Shown piece after piece: positions 29,280 to 37,567 of a stretch of DNA of 64,000 nt. Where the stretch lies: the NCBI RefSeq assembly GCF_000981805.1, contig NZ_CP011132.1, positions 2,542,001-2,606,000 on the forward strand. The letters run 5' to 3'. Source of the DNA: Citrobacter amalonaticus Y19 (GTDB lineage Bacteria; Pseudomonadota; Gammaproteobacteria; Enterobacterales; Enterobacteriaceae). A model generated the notes under the pieces. That model worked only from the letters and a program-made list of their open reading frames with translations, did no database searches and was not told the DNA's origin. The translations under genes and the position numbers were made by a program. Each line of letters begins with the position of its first letter. The stretch's first letter is position 1.

Positions 29280-29930
29280 TTATTCTTTTTTACCCGCCTG
29301 ACGAAAAGTCAGATTGTAGCGACAATCCGCGGTCGCCGGATGGAACCCGGCCTTCAGCGGCTGAATACCGTGGTAAAACAGACGTGATTCTCCGCCCCAG
29401 ACCACCACATCACCATGTTCCAGCAGAATGCGCGTCAGCGGATCGCTACGCTTCAGGCCGCCAAACTGAAAGACAGCCGGTAAGCCCAGCGAGACAGAGA
29501 CAATTGGCGCGCGCAGATCCGGCTCGTCTTTATCCTGATGCAAAGAAAGCTTTGCGCCAGGCACATAGCGGTTGATCAGACAGGCGTCCGGCTGATAATC
29601 CGCGTAGCCCGCCGCCGTTGCCGCCTGCTGACTCAGACGCAGAAAGGACGGCGGAAAGTCTGGCCAGGCGAGGCCCGTCAGCGGATCGACAGGCGAATAG
29701 AGGTAGCCGTGGCTGTCGGTCGTCCAGCCCAGCCGTCCACAGTTGGTCATCGCCACCGACATCGTGTAACCGCCGGGGGTGACCATCTGCCGAAACGGCG
29801 ACCGGTGGGCGACCGTCTCAATCTCCTGCACCAGTTGCGGCGCCGCGCTGAAGGCAAAGCGGCGCAAAATGACGGCGCCGGGTGCCAGCGGTTCCTGCCA
29901 GGGCTGCGAATCGGCAAACAGATCGAGCAT
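29280..29930 (-). CDS. alkB: DNA/RNA demethylase AlkB
   Basis: A 216-residue Fe(II)/2-oxoglutarate dioxygenase that removes 1-methyladenine and 3-methylcytosine lesions. The iron ligands are the His and Asp of LHQDKD (near residue 130) and the His of FYHGIQPL (near 187). The 2-oxoglutarate-binding Arg lies in CRYNLTFR. The start shares one base with the ada stop (TAATG), so ada and alkB are an operon as in E. coli, induced by methylated Ada. Confidence 0.97.
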   Translation of the reverse strand: MLDLFADSQPWQEPLAPGAVILRRFAFSAAPQLVQEIETVAHRSPFRQMVTPGGYTMSVAMTNCGRLGWTTDSHGYLYSPVDPLTGLAWPDFPPSFLRLSQQAATAAGYADYQPDACLINRYVPGAKLSLHQDKDEPDLRAPIVSVSLGLPAVFQFGGLKRSDPLTRILLEHGDVVVWGGESRLFYHGIQPLKAGFHPATADCRYNLTFRQAGKKE

Positions 29931-30994
29931 TATGTTCCCTCATCAGGCGATTCACGCCGCAGGATCTGCGCCTTGCGCGACACGCCCCAGCGATAACCGG
30001 AAAGAGAACCATCGCCGCGGACAACGCGGTGACAGGGGATCACGATCGCCAGTTTGTTCGCGCCACAGGCGCTGGCAACCGCACGAACCGCTTTCGGCTT
30101 GCCGATCGCTTTTGCCAGTTGCTGATAGCTGACGGTCTCGCCGTAGGGAATCGTGCGTAGCGCCTGCCAGACCTGCTGCTGAAACGCGGTGCCCTGTATA
30201 TCCAGCGGCAACGACAGTGCGGCGTCGCGCCCGTCAATACTGGCAATCACACGGTGAATGCGCTGCTGAAAATGAACGTCAGCGGGGCTATCCTGAGCGG
30301 CCGGGAACAAGGTCTGCAGTTCAGCAATCAGCGCCGCATCGTCATCGCCTAACAAAATGGCGCAAATTCCCCGCTCGCTCTCCGCCACCAGACAGCGTCC
30401 AAGTGAGCAATCAGCCAGCGCATAGCGCACGGCCAGTTTGTCACCGCCACGGCGGAACTGTTTTGCCGTCATCCCAAGCGCCGCATCGGCGTTACGATAA
30501 TAGCTGCTGCTGTCAGGAAAACCGGCATTCAGAATCGCCTGGGTCACGCTTTCGCCGTGACTCAGAGCGTCACGCAGGCGGCGGGCGCGATACGACTGCT
30601 GCCAGGCTTTTGGCGTCATCCCGGTTGTGGCTTTGAACAAGCGATGCAGATGATACGGGCTCATCGCCACCTTCTCAGCCAGAACCGTGAGCGTTATTGG
30701 GTTCTCCTGCTCCAGAAGCTGGCAGGCATGCGTGATTTTATCCAGCCGGTGCTGCTGGGCGTTAGCTTTATCCGGCTGACAGCGTTTACATGGGCGAAAC
30801 CCTGCCATCAGCGCGGCCTGCGCATCGGGAAAGAAGCGGACATTTTTACGCAGCGCATGTTTGGCCGTACAGGAGGGTCGACAAAAGATCCCGGTCGTTT
30901 GCACGGCAAACACAAACTGACCGTCGACGTCAGAATCGCGTTCTAACACCGACTGCCAGCGTTGATCGTCATTTACGCGTTGATAATTTTTCAT
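29930..30994 (-). CDS. ada: Methyl-accepting DNA repair protein and activator Ada
   Basis: A 354-residue protein. The N-terminal zinc domain has Cys38, Cys42 and the pair CKRC near 69-72; Cys38 takes methyl groups from phosphotriesters and turns Ada into an activator. An AraC-type helix-turn-helix spans about 90-180. The C-terminal methyltransferase has IPCHRVVRGDG, whose Cys near 320 repairs O6-methylguanine. The ATG at 30994 follows GGAG and matches the family length; an earlier in-frame start at 31054 has no homology. A matching Ada box lies upstream. Confidence 0.96.
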   Translation of the reverse strand: MKNYQRVNDDQRWQSVLERDSDVDGQFVFAVQTTGIFCRPSCTAKHALRKNVRFFPDAQAALMAGFRPCKRCQPDKANAQQHRLDKITHACQLLEQENPITLTVLAEKVAMSPYHLHRLFKATTGMTPKAWQQSYRARRLRDALSHGESVTQAILNAGFPDSSSYYRNADAALGMTAKQFRRGGDKLAVRYALADCSLGRCLVAESERGICAILLGDDDAALIAELQTLFPAAQDSPADVHFQQRIHRVIASIDGRDAALSLPLDIQGTAFQQQVWQALRTIPYGETVSYQQLAKAIGKPKAVRAVASACGANKLAIVIPCHRVVRGDGSLSGYRWGVSRKAQILRRESPDEGT

Positions 30995-31070
30995 TCTGGA
31001 CTCCTTCATTAAGCATAGTGCCTGCTTAGCTGCAGTGTGTCCGAAACCCGTCACCCGAAAACCCGCAATC

Positions 31071-31083
31071 TTGCTTTTTAATT
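31071..31083 (-). promoter_or_regulatory. Ada box of the ada-alkB promoter
   Basis: On the minus strand AATTAAAAAGCAA, which holds the A box AAT and B box GCAA six bases apart, as in the E. coli ada promoter where the core reads AAAGCGCAA. The following GATTG is also kept. It overlaps the apbE stop codon (31078-31080), so the ada promoter begins inside apbE. Confidence 0.72.
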
Positions 31084-32133
31084 TTGTTCACGGATGAGGA
31101 AGCTTTCAAACTGCGGAGACATCCAGGTTTTGAATCCCTCCCCCTCTTTGGTGATCATATACACCGCCAGCCCTTCCTGGCGTACGACCTCTTTGGCTTT
31201 CTCCGTACCGAGCACCATCAGCCCGGTATCCCAGCCATCCGCCTCCAGCGCCGTTGGCGCAATCACCGTCACCGACACCAGATTATGCTCGATGGGACGA
31301 CCCGTTTGCGGATCGATAACATGAGTGAGGCGCTTGCCGTTCAGCTCGTAGTAGTTGCGGTAACTGCCGGAGGTACTGATGCCGTGTCCGTTAATATCCA
31401 CCACCGCCTGAACGGCATTCTCACGGTCGGTGGGTTTCTGGATAGCCACCCGCCACGGATGCCCTTCGGCATTCATCCCGCGACTGTTCAGCGCCCCGCC
31501 GACCGAAACCAGATAGCGGGCGATACCTTCCCGCTCCATCAACTGTGCCAGGTGATCGGCGGCGTAGCCTTCACCGACGGTGGAGAGATCGACAAACAAA
31601 TCCGGCAGATCTTTTTGCAGATATTGCTGTTTCGCCTGGTTGATCACCGTCAGGTGCTGCAACCCGCTGTTAGCTTTTGCCGCGTCAATTTGCGCCTGCG
31701 TCGGGATCTGGACCGGCTGTTTGTCGGGACCAAATCCCCACAAATTCACCAACGGCCCGACGGTGATGTCCATCGCGCCCTGCGTTTTTTGCCCAATACG
31801 CAGCGCTGAGGTAACAATATCCGCCATCGCCTCGCTGACAGGCCAGGGAGAAAGACTTTTCGACAGGTTAAAGCGCATCAGCGCCGAATCATTTTTATAG
31901 GTTGAGAGCAGTTGGTCGTCGGCATCCAGTTGCGTCTGAATTTTTGTTTGTAGCGCCGCTGCCGATTTAGCATTGACCCCGACCACGCTTACACGCCAGA
32001 AGGTGCCCATCGTTTTCCCTTCCAACACGACCGGAGCCACCGCCGGCGTTTGCGCCGCGTCTGGTGCGTTATCGCACCCGGTAAAAAAGACGGTCACAGC
32101 CAGTAAGGCCACGCGAGCAATGTTCATTTCCAT
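31078..32133 (-). CDS. apbE: FAD:protein FMN transferase ApbE
   Basis: A 351-residue periplasmic lipoprotein that attaches FMN to Thr residues of target proteins such as RnfG/NqrC subunits. The lipobox is FFTGC with the lipidated Cys near residue 19. Family motifs include YKNDSALMRFN, GAMDITVGPLVNLWGFGP, VDLSTVGEGYAADHL and HVIDPQTGRP. I chose the ATG at 32133, because AGGAGG lies nine bases upstream; a further ATG two codons in is possible. Confidence 0.94.
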   Translation of the reverse strand: MEMNIARVALLAVTVFFTGCDNAPDAAQTPAVAPVVLEGKTMGTFWRVSVVGVNAKSAAALQTKIQTQLDADDQLLSTYKNDSALMRFNLSKSLSPWPVSEAMADIVTSALRIGQKTQGAMDITVGPLVNLWGFGPDKQPVQIPTQAQIDAAKANSGLQHLTVINQAKQQYLQKDLPDLFVDLSTVGEGYAADHLAQLMEREGIARYLVSVGGALNSRGMNAEGHPWRVAIQKPTDRENAVQAVVDINGHGISTSGSYRNYYELNGKRLTHVIDPQTGRPIEHNLVSVTVIAPTALEADGWDTGLMVLGTEKAKEVVRQEGLAVYMITKEGEGFKTWMSPQFESFLIREQN

Positions 32134-32205
32134 ACGTGATTGTCCTCCTGCGAAAGAAGCGCAAGAGTACACCAAAAACCAGCAGTTGTGCGCCGTAAAA
32201 CCGCA

Positions 32206-32231
32206 TAAAAAAAGGCCCCGAAGGGCCTTTT
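32206..32231 (-). terminator. Terminator after ompC
   Basis: A GGCCC/GGGCC stem between A7 on the plus-strand left and TTTT on the right. Read from ompC (minus strand) the stem is followed by T7. It lies 18 bp after the ompC stop. Confidence 0.9.
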
Positions 32232-32248
32232 ATCGACATTAAGCAAAC

Positions 32249-33379
32249 TTAGAACTGGTAAACCAGACCCAGTGCAACGATGTCGTCGGTGCTGATACCC
32301 GTGCTACGGGTAAAGGCGTTGTCATCCAGCAGGTTGATTTTGTAATCAACGTAGGTGGACATGTTTTTGTTGAAGTAGTAGGTTGCGCCAACATCAACAT
32401 ATTTCAGCAGATCTTCGTCGTTGTAGGTACGACCGTTAACCGTTGCGCCGAGGTCTTTACCTTTGGACTGCAGGTAAGCAACGGACGGACGCAGACCGAA
32501 GTCGAACTGGTACTGAGCAACCACTTCGAAGTTCTGTGCTTTGTTAGCCCAGCCCTGGCCGCCTACGCGTGTTGCGTTGTAGGTCTGGGTGTACTGTGCT
32601 GCCAGGTAAACGTTGTTAGCGTCGTATTTCAGGCCGCCAGTGTAGGTTTCAGCACGGTCGCCGTTACCGAGGTTCAGCTTGTTCTGCTCATCAGTACGTT
32701 TGGAGCTGCTCACTGCCGCACCCAGACCGAAGCCTTCGCCGATGTTATAGGTTACGGAACCGCCGACACCGTCGCCGTTCTGACGCAGTGCTTCACGACC
32801 GTTGTTCGTTACGCCGGTGTAATCAAGGCCATCAGGACCTTCGCCAGACGGGCTACCGTTTTTACCCTGATACTGCAGGGCAAAGTTCAGGCCATCCACC
32901 AGACCGAAGAAATCCGCGTTACGGTAAGTCGCAAAGCCGTTACCACGCTGCTGCATGAAGTTGTCAGAACCGTAGGTGTCGCCACCGAATTCTGGCAGGA
33001 CGTCGGTCCAGGACGTAACGTCATACACAACGCCGTAGTTACGACCGTAGTCGAAAGAACCCGCGTCGCCGAATTTCAGACCCGCGAATGCGACACGAGT
33101 CCAGGAGTTGTTTTCGGATTCAGGTGCGTTACCCTGGATCTGATACTCCCACTGGCCGTAACCGGTGATCTGATCGTTAACCTGGGTTTCGCCTTTGAAG
33201 CCGATACGCATATAGGTCTGATCGCCGTCAGCGCTCTTATCATCGGAGAAATAATGCAGACCGTCGACTTTACCGAACAGGTCTAATTTGTTGCCGTCTT
33301 TGTTGTAAATTTCAGCCGCATTTGCTGCGCCTGCTACCAGCAGTGCTGGTACCAGGAGGGACAGTACTTTAACTTTCAT
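32249..33379 (-). CDS. ompC: Outer membrane porin OmpC
   Basis: A 376-residue precursor of the trimeric general porin. The signal peptide [21 protein letters not shown] is cleaved before [10 protein letters not shown]. The constriction loop L3 carries [13 protein letters not shown] (near residue 126), and the last strand ends in VALGLVYQF with the C-terminal Phe needed for BAM assembly. Segments near 180-195 and 225-240 differ from E. coli, as usual for surface loops. Divergent micF and conserved OmpR sites lie upstream. Confidence 0.97.
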   Translation of the reverse strand: MKVKVLSLLVPALLVAGAANAAEIYNKDGNKLDLFGKVDGLHYFSDDKSADGDQTYMRIGFKGETQVNDQITGYGQWEYQIQGNAPESENNSWTRVAFAGLKFGDAGSFDYGRNYGVVYDVTSWTDVLPEFGGDTYGSDNFMQQRGNGFATYRNADFFGLVDGLNFALQYQGKNGSPSGEGPDGLDYTGVTNNGREALRQNGDGVGGSVTYNIGEGFGLGAAVSSSKRTDEQNKLNLGNGDRAETYTGGLKYDANNVYLAAQYTQTYNATRVGGQGWANKAQNFEVVAQYQFDFGLRPSVAYLQSKGKDLGATVNGRTYNDEDLLKYVDVGATYYFNKNMSTYVDYKINLLDDNAFTRSTGISTDDIVALGLVYQF

Positions 33380-33494
33380 TTTATTAACCCTCTGTTATAT
33401 GCCTTTATTTGCTTTTTTATGCCACTGCATACTGATTAACCCTCATTAACCAGTCGGCAAGTTCATTCTCCTCAAAATTGCAGAATAATCCAAC

Positions 33495-33566
33495 ACGAAT
33501 ATGATACTAAAACTTTTAAGATGTTTCATTTATCCACATAGGTGTTTCAAAATGTAAATATGAGGG
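33495..33566 (-). promoter_or_regulatory. ompC promoter and OmpR boxes
   Basis: On the minus strand, TTTACATTTTGAAACA, then GATAAATGAAACATCTT and AAAAGTTTTAGTATCAT, followed by ATTCGTGTTGG. This is nearly the E. coli ompC C1-C2-C3 OmpR region leading into its -10 (TATCAT, plus-strand 33501-33506). OmpR-P would activate ompC from here. The transcript would carry a leader of about 110 bases. Confidence 0.8.
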
Positions 33567-33713
33567 AACTTTTTTTTTGCTTCAAAAAGACAAAAAATAA
33601 GCACAATCACTCAAGAAATATAAAAATAACAACAAAAACAATAAGTTATTTAAATAAATTTCATAGCACTGAATGACAAAACAAAATCGTCACGCATCAT
33701 TAAAATATCTCTT
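33567..33713. promoter_or_regulatory. AT-rich ompC-micF divergent control region
   Basis: Strongly AT-rich, with no gene. A TAAAAT at 33701-33706 is well placed as the micF -10. The rest resembles the H-NS and OmpR-bound region of other enterics, but I can name no further site with confidence. Confidence 0.55.
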
Positions 33714-33806
33714 GCTATCATCATTAACTTTATTTATTACCGTCATTCATTTCTGAATGTCTGTTTACCCCTATTTCAACCGGATGCGATGCGTCCGGTT
33801 TTTTTT
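33714..33806 (+). ncRNA. micF: MicF antisense regulatory RNA
   Basis: About 93 nt. The 5' end GCTATCATCATTAACTTTAT, which pairs with the ompF mRNA start region, is identical to E. coli as I recall it, and so is most of the body. The 3' terminator stem ACCGGATGC/GCGTCCGGT plus a T run differs by only a few bases. MicF acts with Hfq to block OmpF synthesis. Its position divergent from ompC is conserved. Confidence 0.95.
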
Positions 33807-34119
33807 TACCCTTCTTTACACTTGTTTTCTCTTTATGTGCTACCGCACAAAAATAATAACAACTATTAACTATTTACCTTCATTCAGTCACTGGCTGATA
33901 TCAGAAACCGATTTCTTGTTATTTCGTGCTATTTGACATCACACGTCGGGTAATATTTGTACGCAGGCGGCGGGTCTGTACACTTTTACATCATCTAGCT
34001 GATGAATTCTTTTTGGCAAAAAATGCAGAACATCAATGAGTAGAGAATGTGGAAATTCACACCGTACCCTTTATACTGCCCTTTCACCTTCGGCGTTGTT
34101 TTACAGGTCATAACCACGA
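33807..34119 (+). other. Upstream region of rcsD
   Basis: No gene in either strand. The region is AT-rich after the micF terminator, and must hold the rcsD promoter. A small inverted repeat CATCATCTAGCTGATGAA (33990-34008) is visible. I cannot assign a -10/-35 pair or a regulator site. Confidence 0.4.
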
Positions 34120-36789
34120 ATGAGTCAGTCTGATACAACGGCTACGTCCCGATTCTCCCTCCTGCCGGGAAGCATTACCCGTTTCTTTTTATTACTGATA
34201 ATCGTGTTGCTGGTAACGATGGGCGTGATGGTGCAGAGCGCGGTTAACGCATGGTTGAAAGATAAGAGCTATCAAATCGTCGATATCACACATGCTATCC
34301 ATAAGCGTATCGATACCTGGCGTTACGCGACCTGGCAAATCTATGACAACATCGCAGCGACCACGAACCCGTCGAGCAGCGAAGGATTACAGGAAACGCG
34401 CCTGAAGCAGGACGTTTACTATCTCGAAAAACCGCGTCGTAAAACTGAAGCGCTGATCTTTGGCTCGCATGACAGTTCAACGCTGGAAATGACGCAGCGG
34501 ATCTCGACCTATCTCGATACCCTGTGGGGTGCCGAAACAGTGCCGTGGTCCATGTATTATCTCAACGGCCAGGACAACAGTCTGACCCTCATCTCGACGC
34601 TGCCGTTGAAAGATCTCTCGTCGGGATTTAAAGAGTCGACCATCGGCAGCATTGTCGATTCACGCCGGGCAGAGATGCTTCAGCAGGCCAATGCGCTGGA
34701 TGAACGGGAAAGCTTTTCGTCGCTGCGTCGTCTGGCTTGGCAAAATGGCCACTACTTTACCCTGCGGACCACCTTTAACCAGCCGGGACATCTGGCGACC
34801 GTTGTCGCATTTGATCTGCCCATCAATGACTTAATTCCCCCCGGCATGCCGCTGGACAGCTTCCGCCTTGAACCTGACACCACGCCGGTCAGTACACGCA
34901 ATCCGGATAAAGAATCGCCAGATAGCGTAAACATCAGCTTTAACAGTTCGAAAATTGAAATCTCTTCGGTGCTGAACTCGACGGGAATGCGACTGGTCTG
35001 GCAGGTGCCGTTCGGAACCCTGCTGCTCGACACGCTGCAAAACATCCTGTTGCCGCTGTTGCTGAATATCGGCCTGCTGGCCCTCGCGTTGTTTGGCTAC
35101 ACCACCTTCCGTCACCAACCCGGACGCACAACCGAAGTCGCGCCGAATACCGCAGCCAATAATGAGCTACGTATTCTGCGCGCCATTAATGAAGAAATTG
35201 TCTCCCTGCTGCCGCTGGGTCTGCTGGTGCATGACCAGGAGGCGAACCGCACGGTGATGAGCAACAAAATTGCCGACCATCTGTTACCGCATCTGAATCT
35301 GCAAAACATCACCAGCATGGCGGAACAGCATCAGGGCGTTATCCAGGCGACCGTCAATAATGAGTTGTATGAGATACGCCTGTTCCGCAGTCAGGTTGCT
35401 CCGCGTACCCAGATCTTTATTATCCGCGACCAGGATCGTGAAGTACTGGTGAACAAAAAGCTCAAACAGGCGCAGCGGTTATACGAAAAAAATCAGCAGG
35501 GCCGCGCTGCCTTTATGCAAAACATCAGCGAGACGTTAAAAGACCCGGTTAAAAAGTTGGCGGCCGAGGTTGCCCAAGTGCAAACACCTGATGCGCAGCA
35601 ACTGGCGAATCATGCCGACGTATTGGTACGCATGATCGATGAAATTCAACTGGCGAATATGCTGGAAAGCGATACCTGGAAGAGCGAACCGACCCTCTTC
35701 TCGGTTCAGGCGCTGATTGACGAAGTCGTGCCACACGTGCTGCCGGCCATGAAACGCAAAGGGCTGCAGTTGCTCATCAACAACCATCTGAAGGCAAACG
35801 ATGAGCGGCATGGCGATCGCGATGCGCTGCGGCGGATCTTACTGTTGCTGATGCAGTACGCGGTGACAACCACCCAGATTGGTAAAATCACGCTTGAGGT
35901 AAGTCAGGATGAATCGGTGGCCGAACGCCTGACATTCCGCATTCTGGATACCGGTGAAGGCGTGACGTTGAGCGAAATCGACAACCTGCATTTCCCGTTC
36001 ATCAGCGAGACGCAGAAAGATCGTTACGGCAAAGCCAATCCGCTGGCCTTCTGGTTATGCGATCAGCTGGCGCGTAAACTCGGCGGACATTTGAACATAA
36101 AAGCGCGAGAAGCACTGGGTACACGCTACACAGTCCATGTTAAAATGACGCCGCTCGACCAGCATAGAGAAGACGAAGAGCGTCTGCTGGATGATGTCAG
36201 CGTCATGATCGACGTGACCTCTAACGAGGTTCGCAACATCGTGCTTCGTCAGTTGGAAAACTGGGGAGCGACCTGCATTACCCCGGATGAGAGACTCATA
36301 AGTCAAGAATATGATCTCTTTTTAACGGATAATCCGTCTAATCTTACTGCCTCCGGCTTGCTTTTAAGCGATGATGAGTCAGGCGTGCGGAAAATTGGTC
36401 CTGGCCAGCTTCGCGTCAACTTTAATATGAGCAACGCTATGCAGGAAGCTGTACTACAACTAATTGAAGAACAACTGGCGCAGGAGGCTATCCCGGAATC
36501 CCCTCTGGGAGGTAATGAAAACGCCGAACTTCATGCCAGCGGCTATTACGCGCTATTTGTAGACACAGTACCGGATGATGTTAAGAGGTTGTATACTGAG
36601 GCAGCAACCAGCGATTTTGCTGCGCTAGCCCAAACGGCTCACCGCCTGAAAGGCGTGTTTGCCATGCTAAATCTGGTACCCGGCAAGCAGTTATGTGAAA
36701 CGCTGGAACATCTGATTCGCGAGAAAGATGCTCTAGGAATAGAAAAATACATCAGCGACATTGACGCTTACGTCAAGAGCTTGCTGTAG
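34120..36789 (+). CDS. rcsD: Rcs phosphorelay protein RcsD (YojN)
   Basis: An 889-residue inner-membrane phosphotransfer protein, one residue shorter than E. coli RcsD. It has a membrane segment near 20-45, a periplasmic sensor region, a second membrane segment near 305-325, a histidine-kinase-like domain without a normal catalytic His, an ABL domain, and a C-terminal HPt domain with the phosphorylated His in TAHRLKGVFAMLNL (near 841). It passes phosphate from RcsC to RcsB and, in E. coli, interacts with IgaA. rcsB follows after 15 bp. Confidence 0.96.
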   Translation: MSQSDTTATSRFSLLPGSITRFFLLLIIVLLVTMGVMVQSAVNAWLKDKSYQIVDITHAIHKRIDTWRYATWQIYDNIAATTNPSSSEGLQETRLKQDVYYLEKPRRKTEALIFGSHDSSTLEMTQRISTYLDTLWGAETVPWSMYYLNGQDNSLTLISTLPLKDLSSGFKESTIGSIVDSRRAEMLQQANALDERESFSSLRRLAWQNGHYFTLRTTFNQPGHLATVVAFDLPINDLIPPGMPLDSFRLEPDTTPVSTRNPDKESPDSVNISFNSSKIEISSVLNSTGMRLVWQVPFGTLLLDTLQNILLPLLLNIGLLALALFGYTTFRHQPGRTTEVAPNTAANNELRILRAINEEIVSLLPLGLLVHDQEANRTVMSNKIADHLLPHLNLQNITSMAEQHQGVIQATVNNELYEIRLFRSQVAPRTQIFIIRDQDREVLVNKKLKQAQRLYEKNQQGRAAFMQNISETLKDPVKKLAAEVAQVQTPDAQQLANHADVLVRMIDEIQLANMLESDTWKSEPTLFSVQALIDEVVPHVLPAMKRKGLQLLINNHLKANDERHGDRDALRRILLLLMQYAVTTTQIGKITLEVSQDESVAERLTFRILDTGEGVTLSEIDNLHFPFISETQKDRYGKANPLAFWLCDQLARKLGGHLNIKAREALGTRYTVHVKMTPLDQHREDEERLLDDVSVMIDVTSNEVRNIVLRQLENWGATCITPDERLISQEYDLFLTDNPSNLTASGLLLSDDESGVRKIGPGQLRVNFNMSNAMQEAVLQLIEEQLAQEAIPESPLGGNENAELHASGYYALFVDTVPDDVKRLYTEAATSDFAALAQTAHRLKGVFAMLNLVPGKQLCETLEHLIREKDALGIEKYISDIDAYVKSLL

Positions 36790-36804
36790 CAAGGTAGCCT
36801 TTAC

Positions 36805-37455
36805 ATGAACAATATGAACGTAATTATTGCCGATGACCATCCGATTGTACTGTTCGGTATTCGCAAATCACTTGAGCAAATCGAGTGGGTGAATGTTGTT
36901 GGCGAATTTGAAGACTCCACAGCACTGATCAACAACCTGCCAAAATTAGATGCGCACGTGTTGATTACCGATCTCTCCATGCCGGGCGATAAGTACGGCG
37001 ATGGGATCACGCTGATCAAATATATCAAGCGCCACTTCCCGAGCCTGTCGATCATTGTTCTGACCATGAACAATAACCCTGCCATCCTGAGCGCGGTTCT
37101 TGATCTTGATATCGAAGGGATTGTCCTGAAACAGGGCGCGCCAACAGATCTGCCGAAAGCGCTCGCGGCGCTGCAAAAAGGCAAAAAGTTCACCCCGGAA
37201 AGCGTCTCTCGCCTGCTGGAAAAAATCAGTGCGGGTGGCTACGGCGACAAGCGGCTCTCTCCGAAAGAAAGCGAAGTTCTGCGTCTGTTTGCTGAAGGTT
37301 TCCTGGTGACTGAAATCGCCAAGAAGCTGAACCGCAGTATCAAGACCATCAGCAGCCAGAAGAAATCCGCGATGATGAAACTGGGCGTTGAGAACGATAT
37401 CGCACTGCTGAACTATCTCTCTTCCGTGACCCTGAGCCCGGCAGATAAAGACTAA
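36805..37455 (+). CDS. rcsB: Response regulator RcsB
   Basis: A 216-residue NarL-family regulator, nearly identical to E. coli RcsB. The phosphoacceptor is Asp56 (ITDLSMPG), and the DNA-binding domain covers about 148-210 (LSPKESEVLRLFAEGFLVTEIAKKLNRSIKTISSQKK region). It controls capsule, motility, rprA and osmB, alone or with RcsA and other partners. It probably has an extra promoter inside rcsD, as in E. coli, which I cannot prove here. Confidence 0.98.
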   Translation: MNNMNVIIADDHPIVLFGIRKSLEQIEWVNVVGEFEDSTALINNLPKLDAHVLITDLSMPGDKYGDGITLIKYIKRHFPSLSIIVLTMNNNPAILSAVLDLDIEGIVLKQGAPTDLPKALAALQKGKKFTPESVSRLLEKISAGGYGDKRLSPKESEVLRLFAEGFLVTEIAKKLNRSIKTISSQKKSAMMKLGVENDIALLNYLSSVTLSPADKD

Positions 37456-37473
37456 TTTCTCTTTCCGTTGCAA

Positions 37474-37565
37474 AATGCCTGATGGCGCTCCGCTTATCAG
37501 GCCTACTCCTTACGGAAAACATCCCCGTTCTGTAGGCCGGATAAGGCAAAGCCGCCATCCGGCAT
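37474..37565. repeat. REP pair between rcsB and rcsC
   Basis: ATGCCTGATGGCGCTCCGC...GGCCTAC and the inverted GTAGGCCGGATAAGGC...GCCGCCATCCGGCAT. It lies between the convergent rcsB and rcsC and ends two bases before the rcsC stop codon. Confidence 0.88.
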
Positions 37566-37567
37566 TT

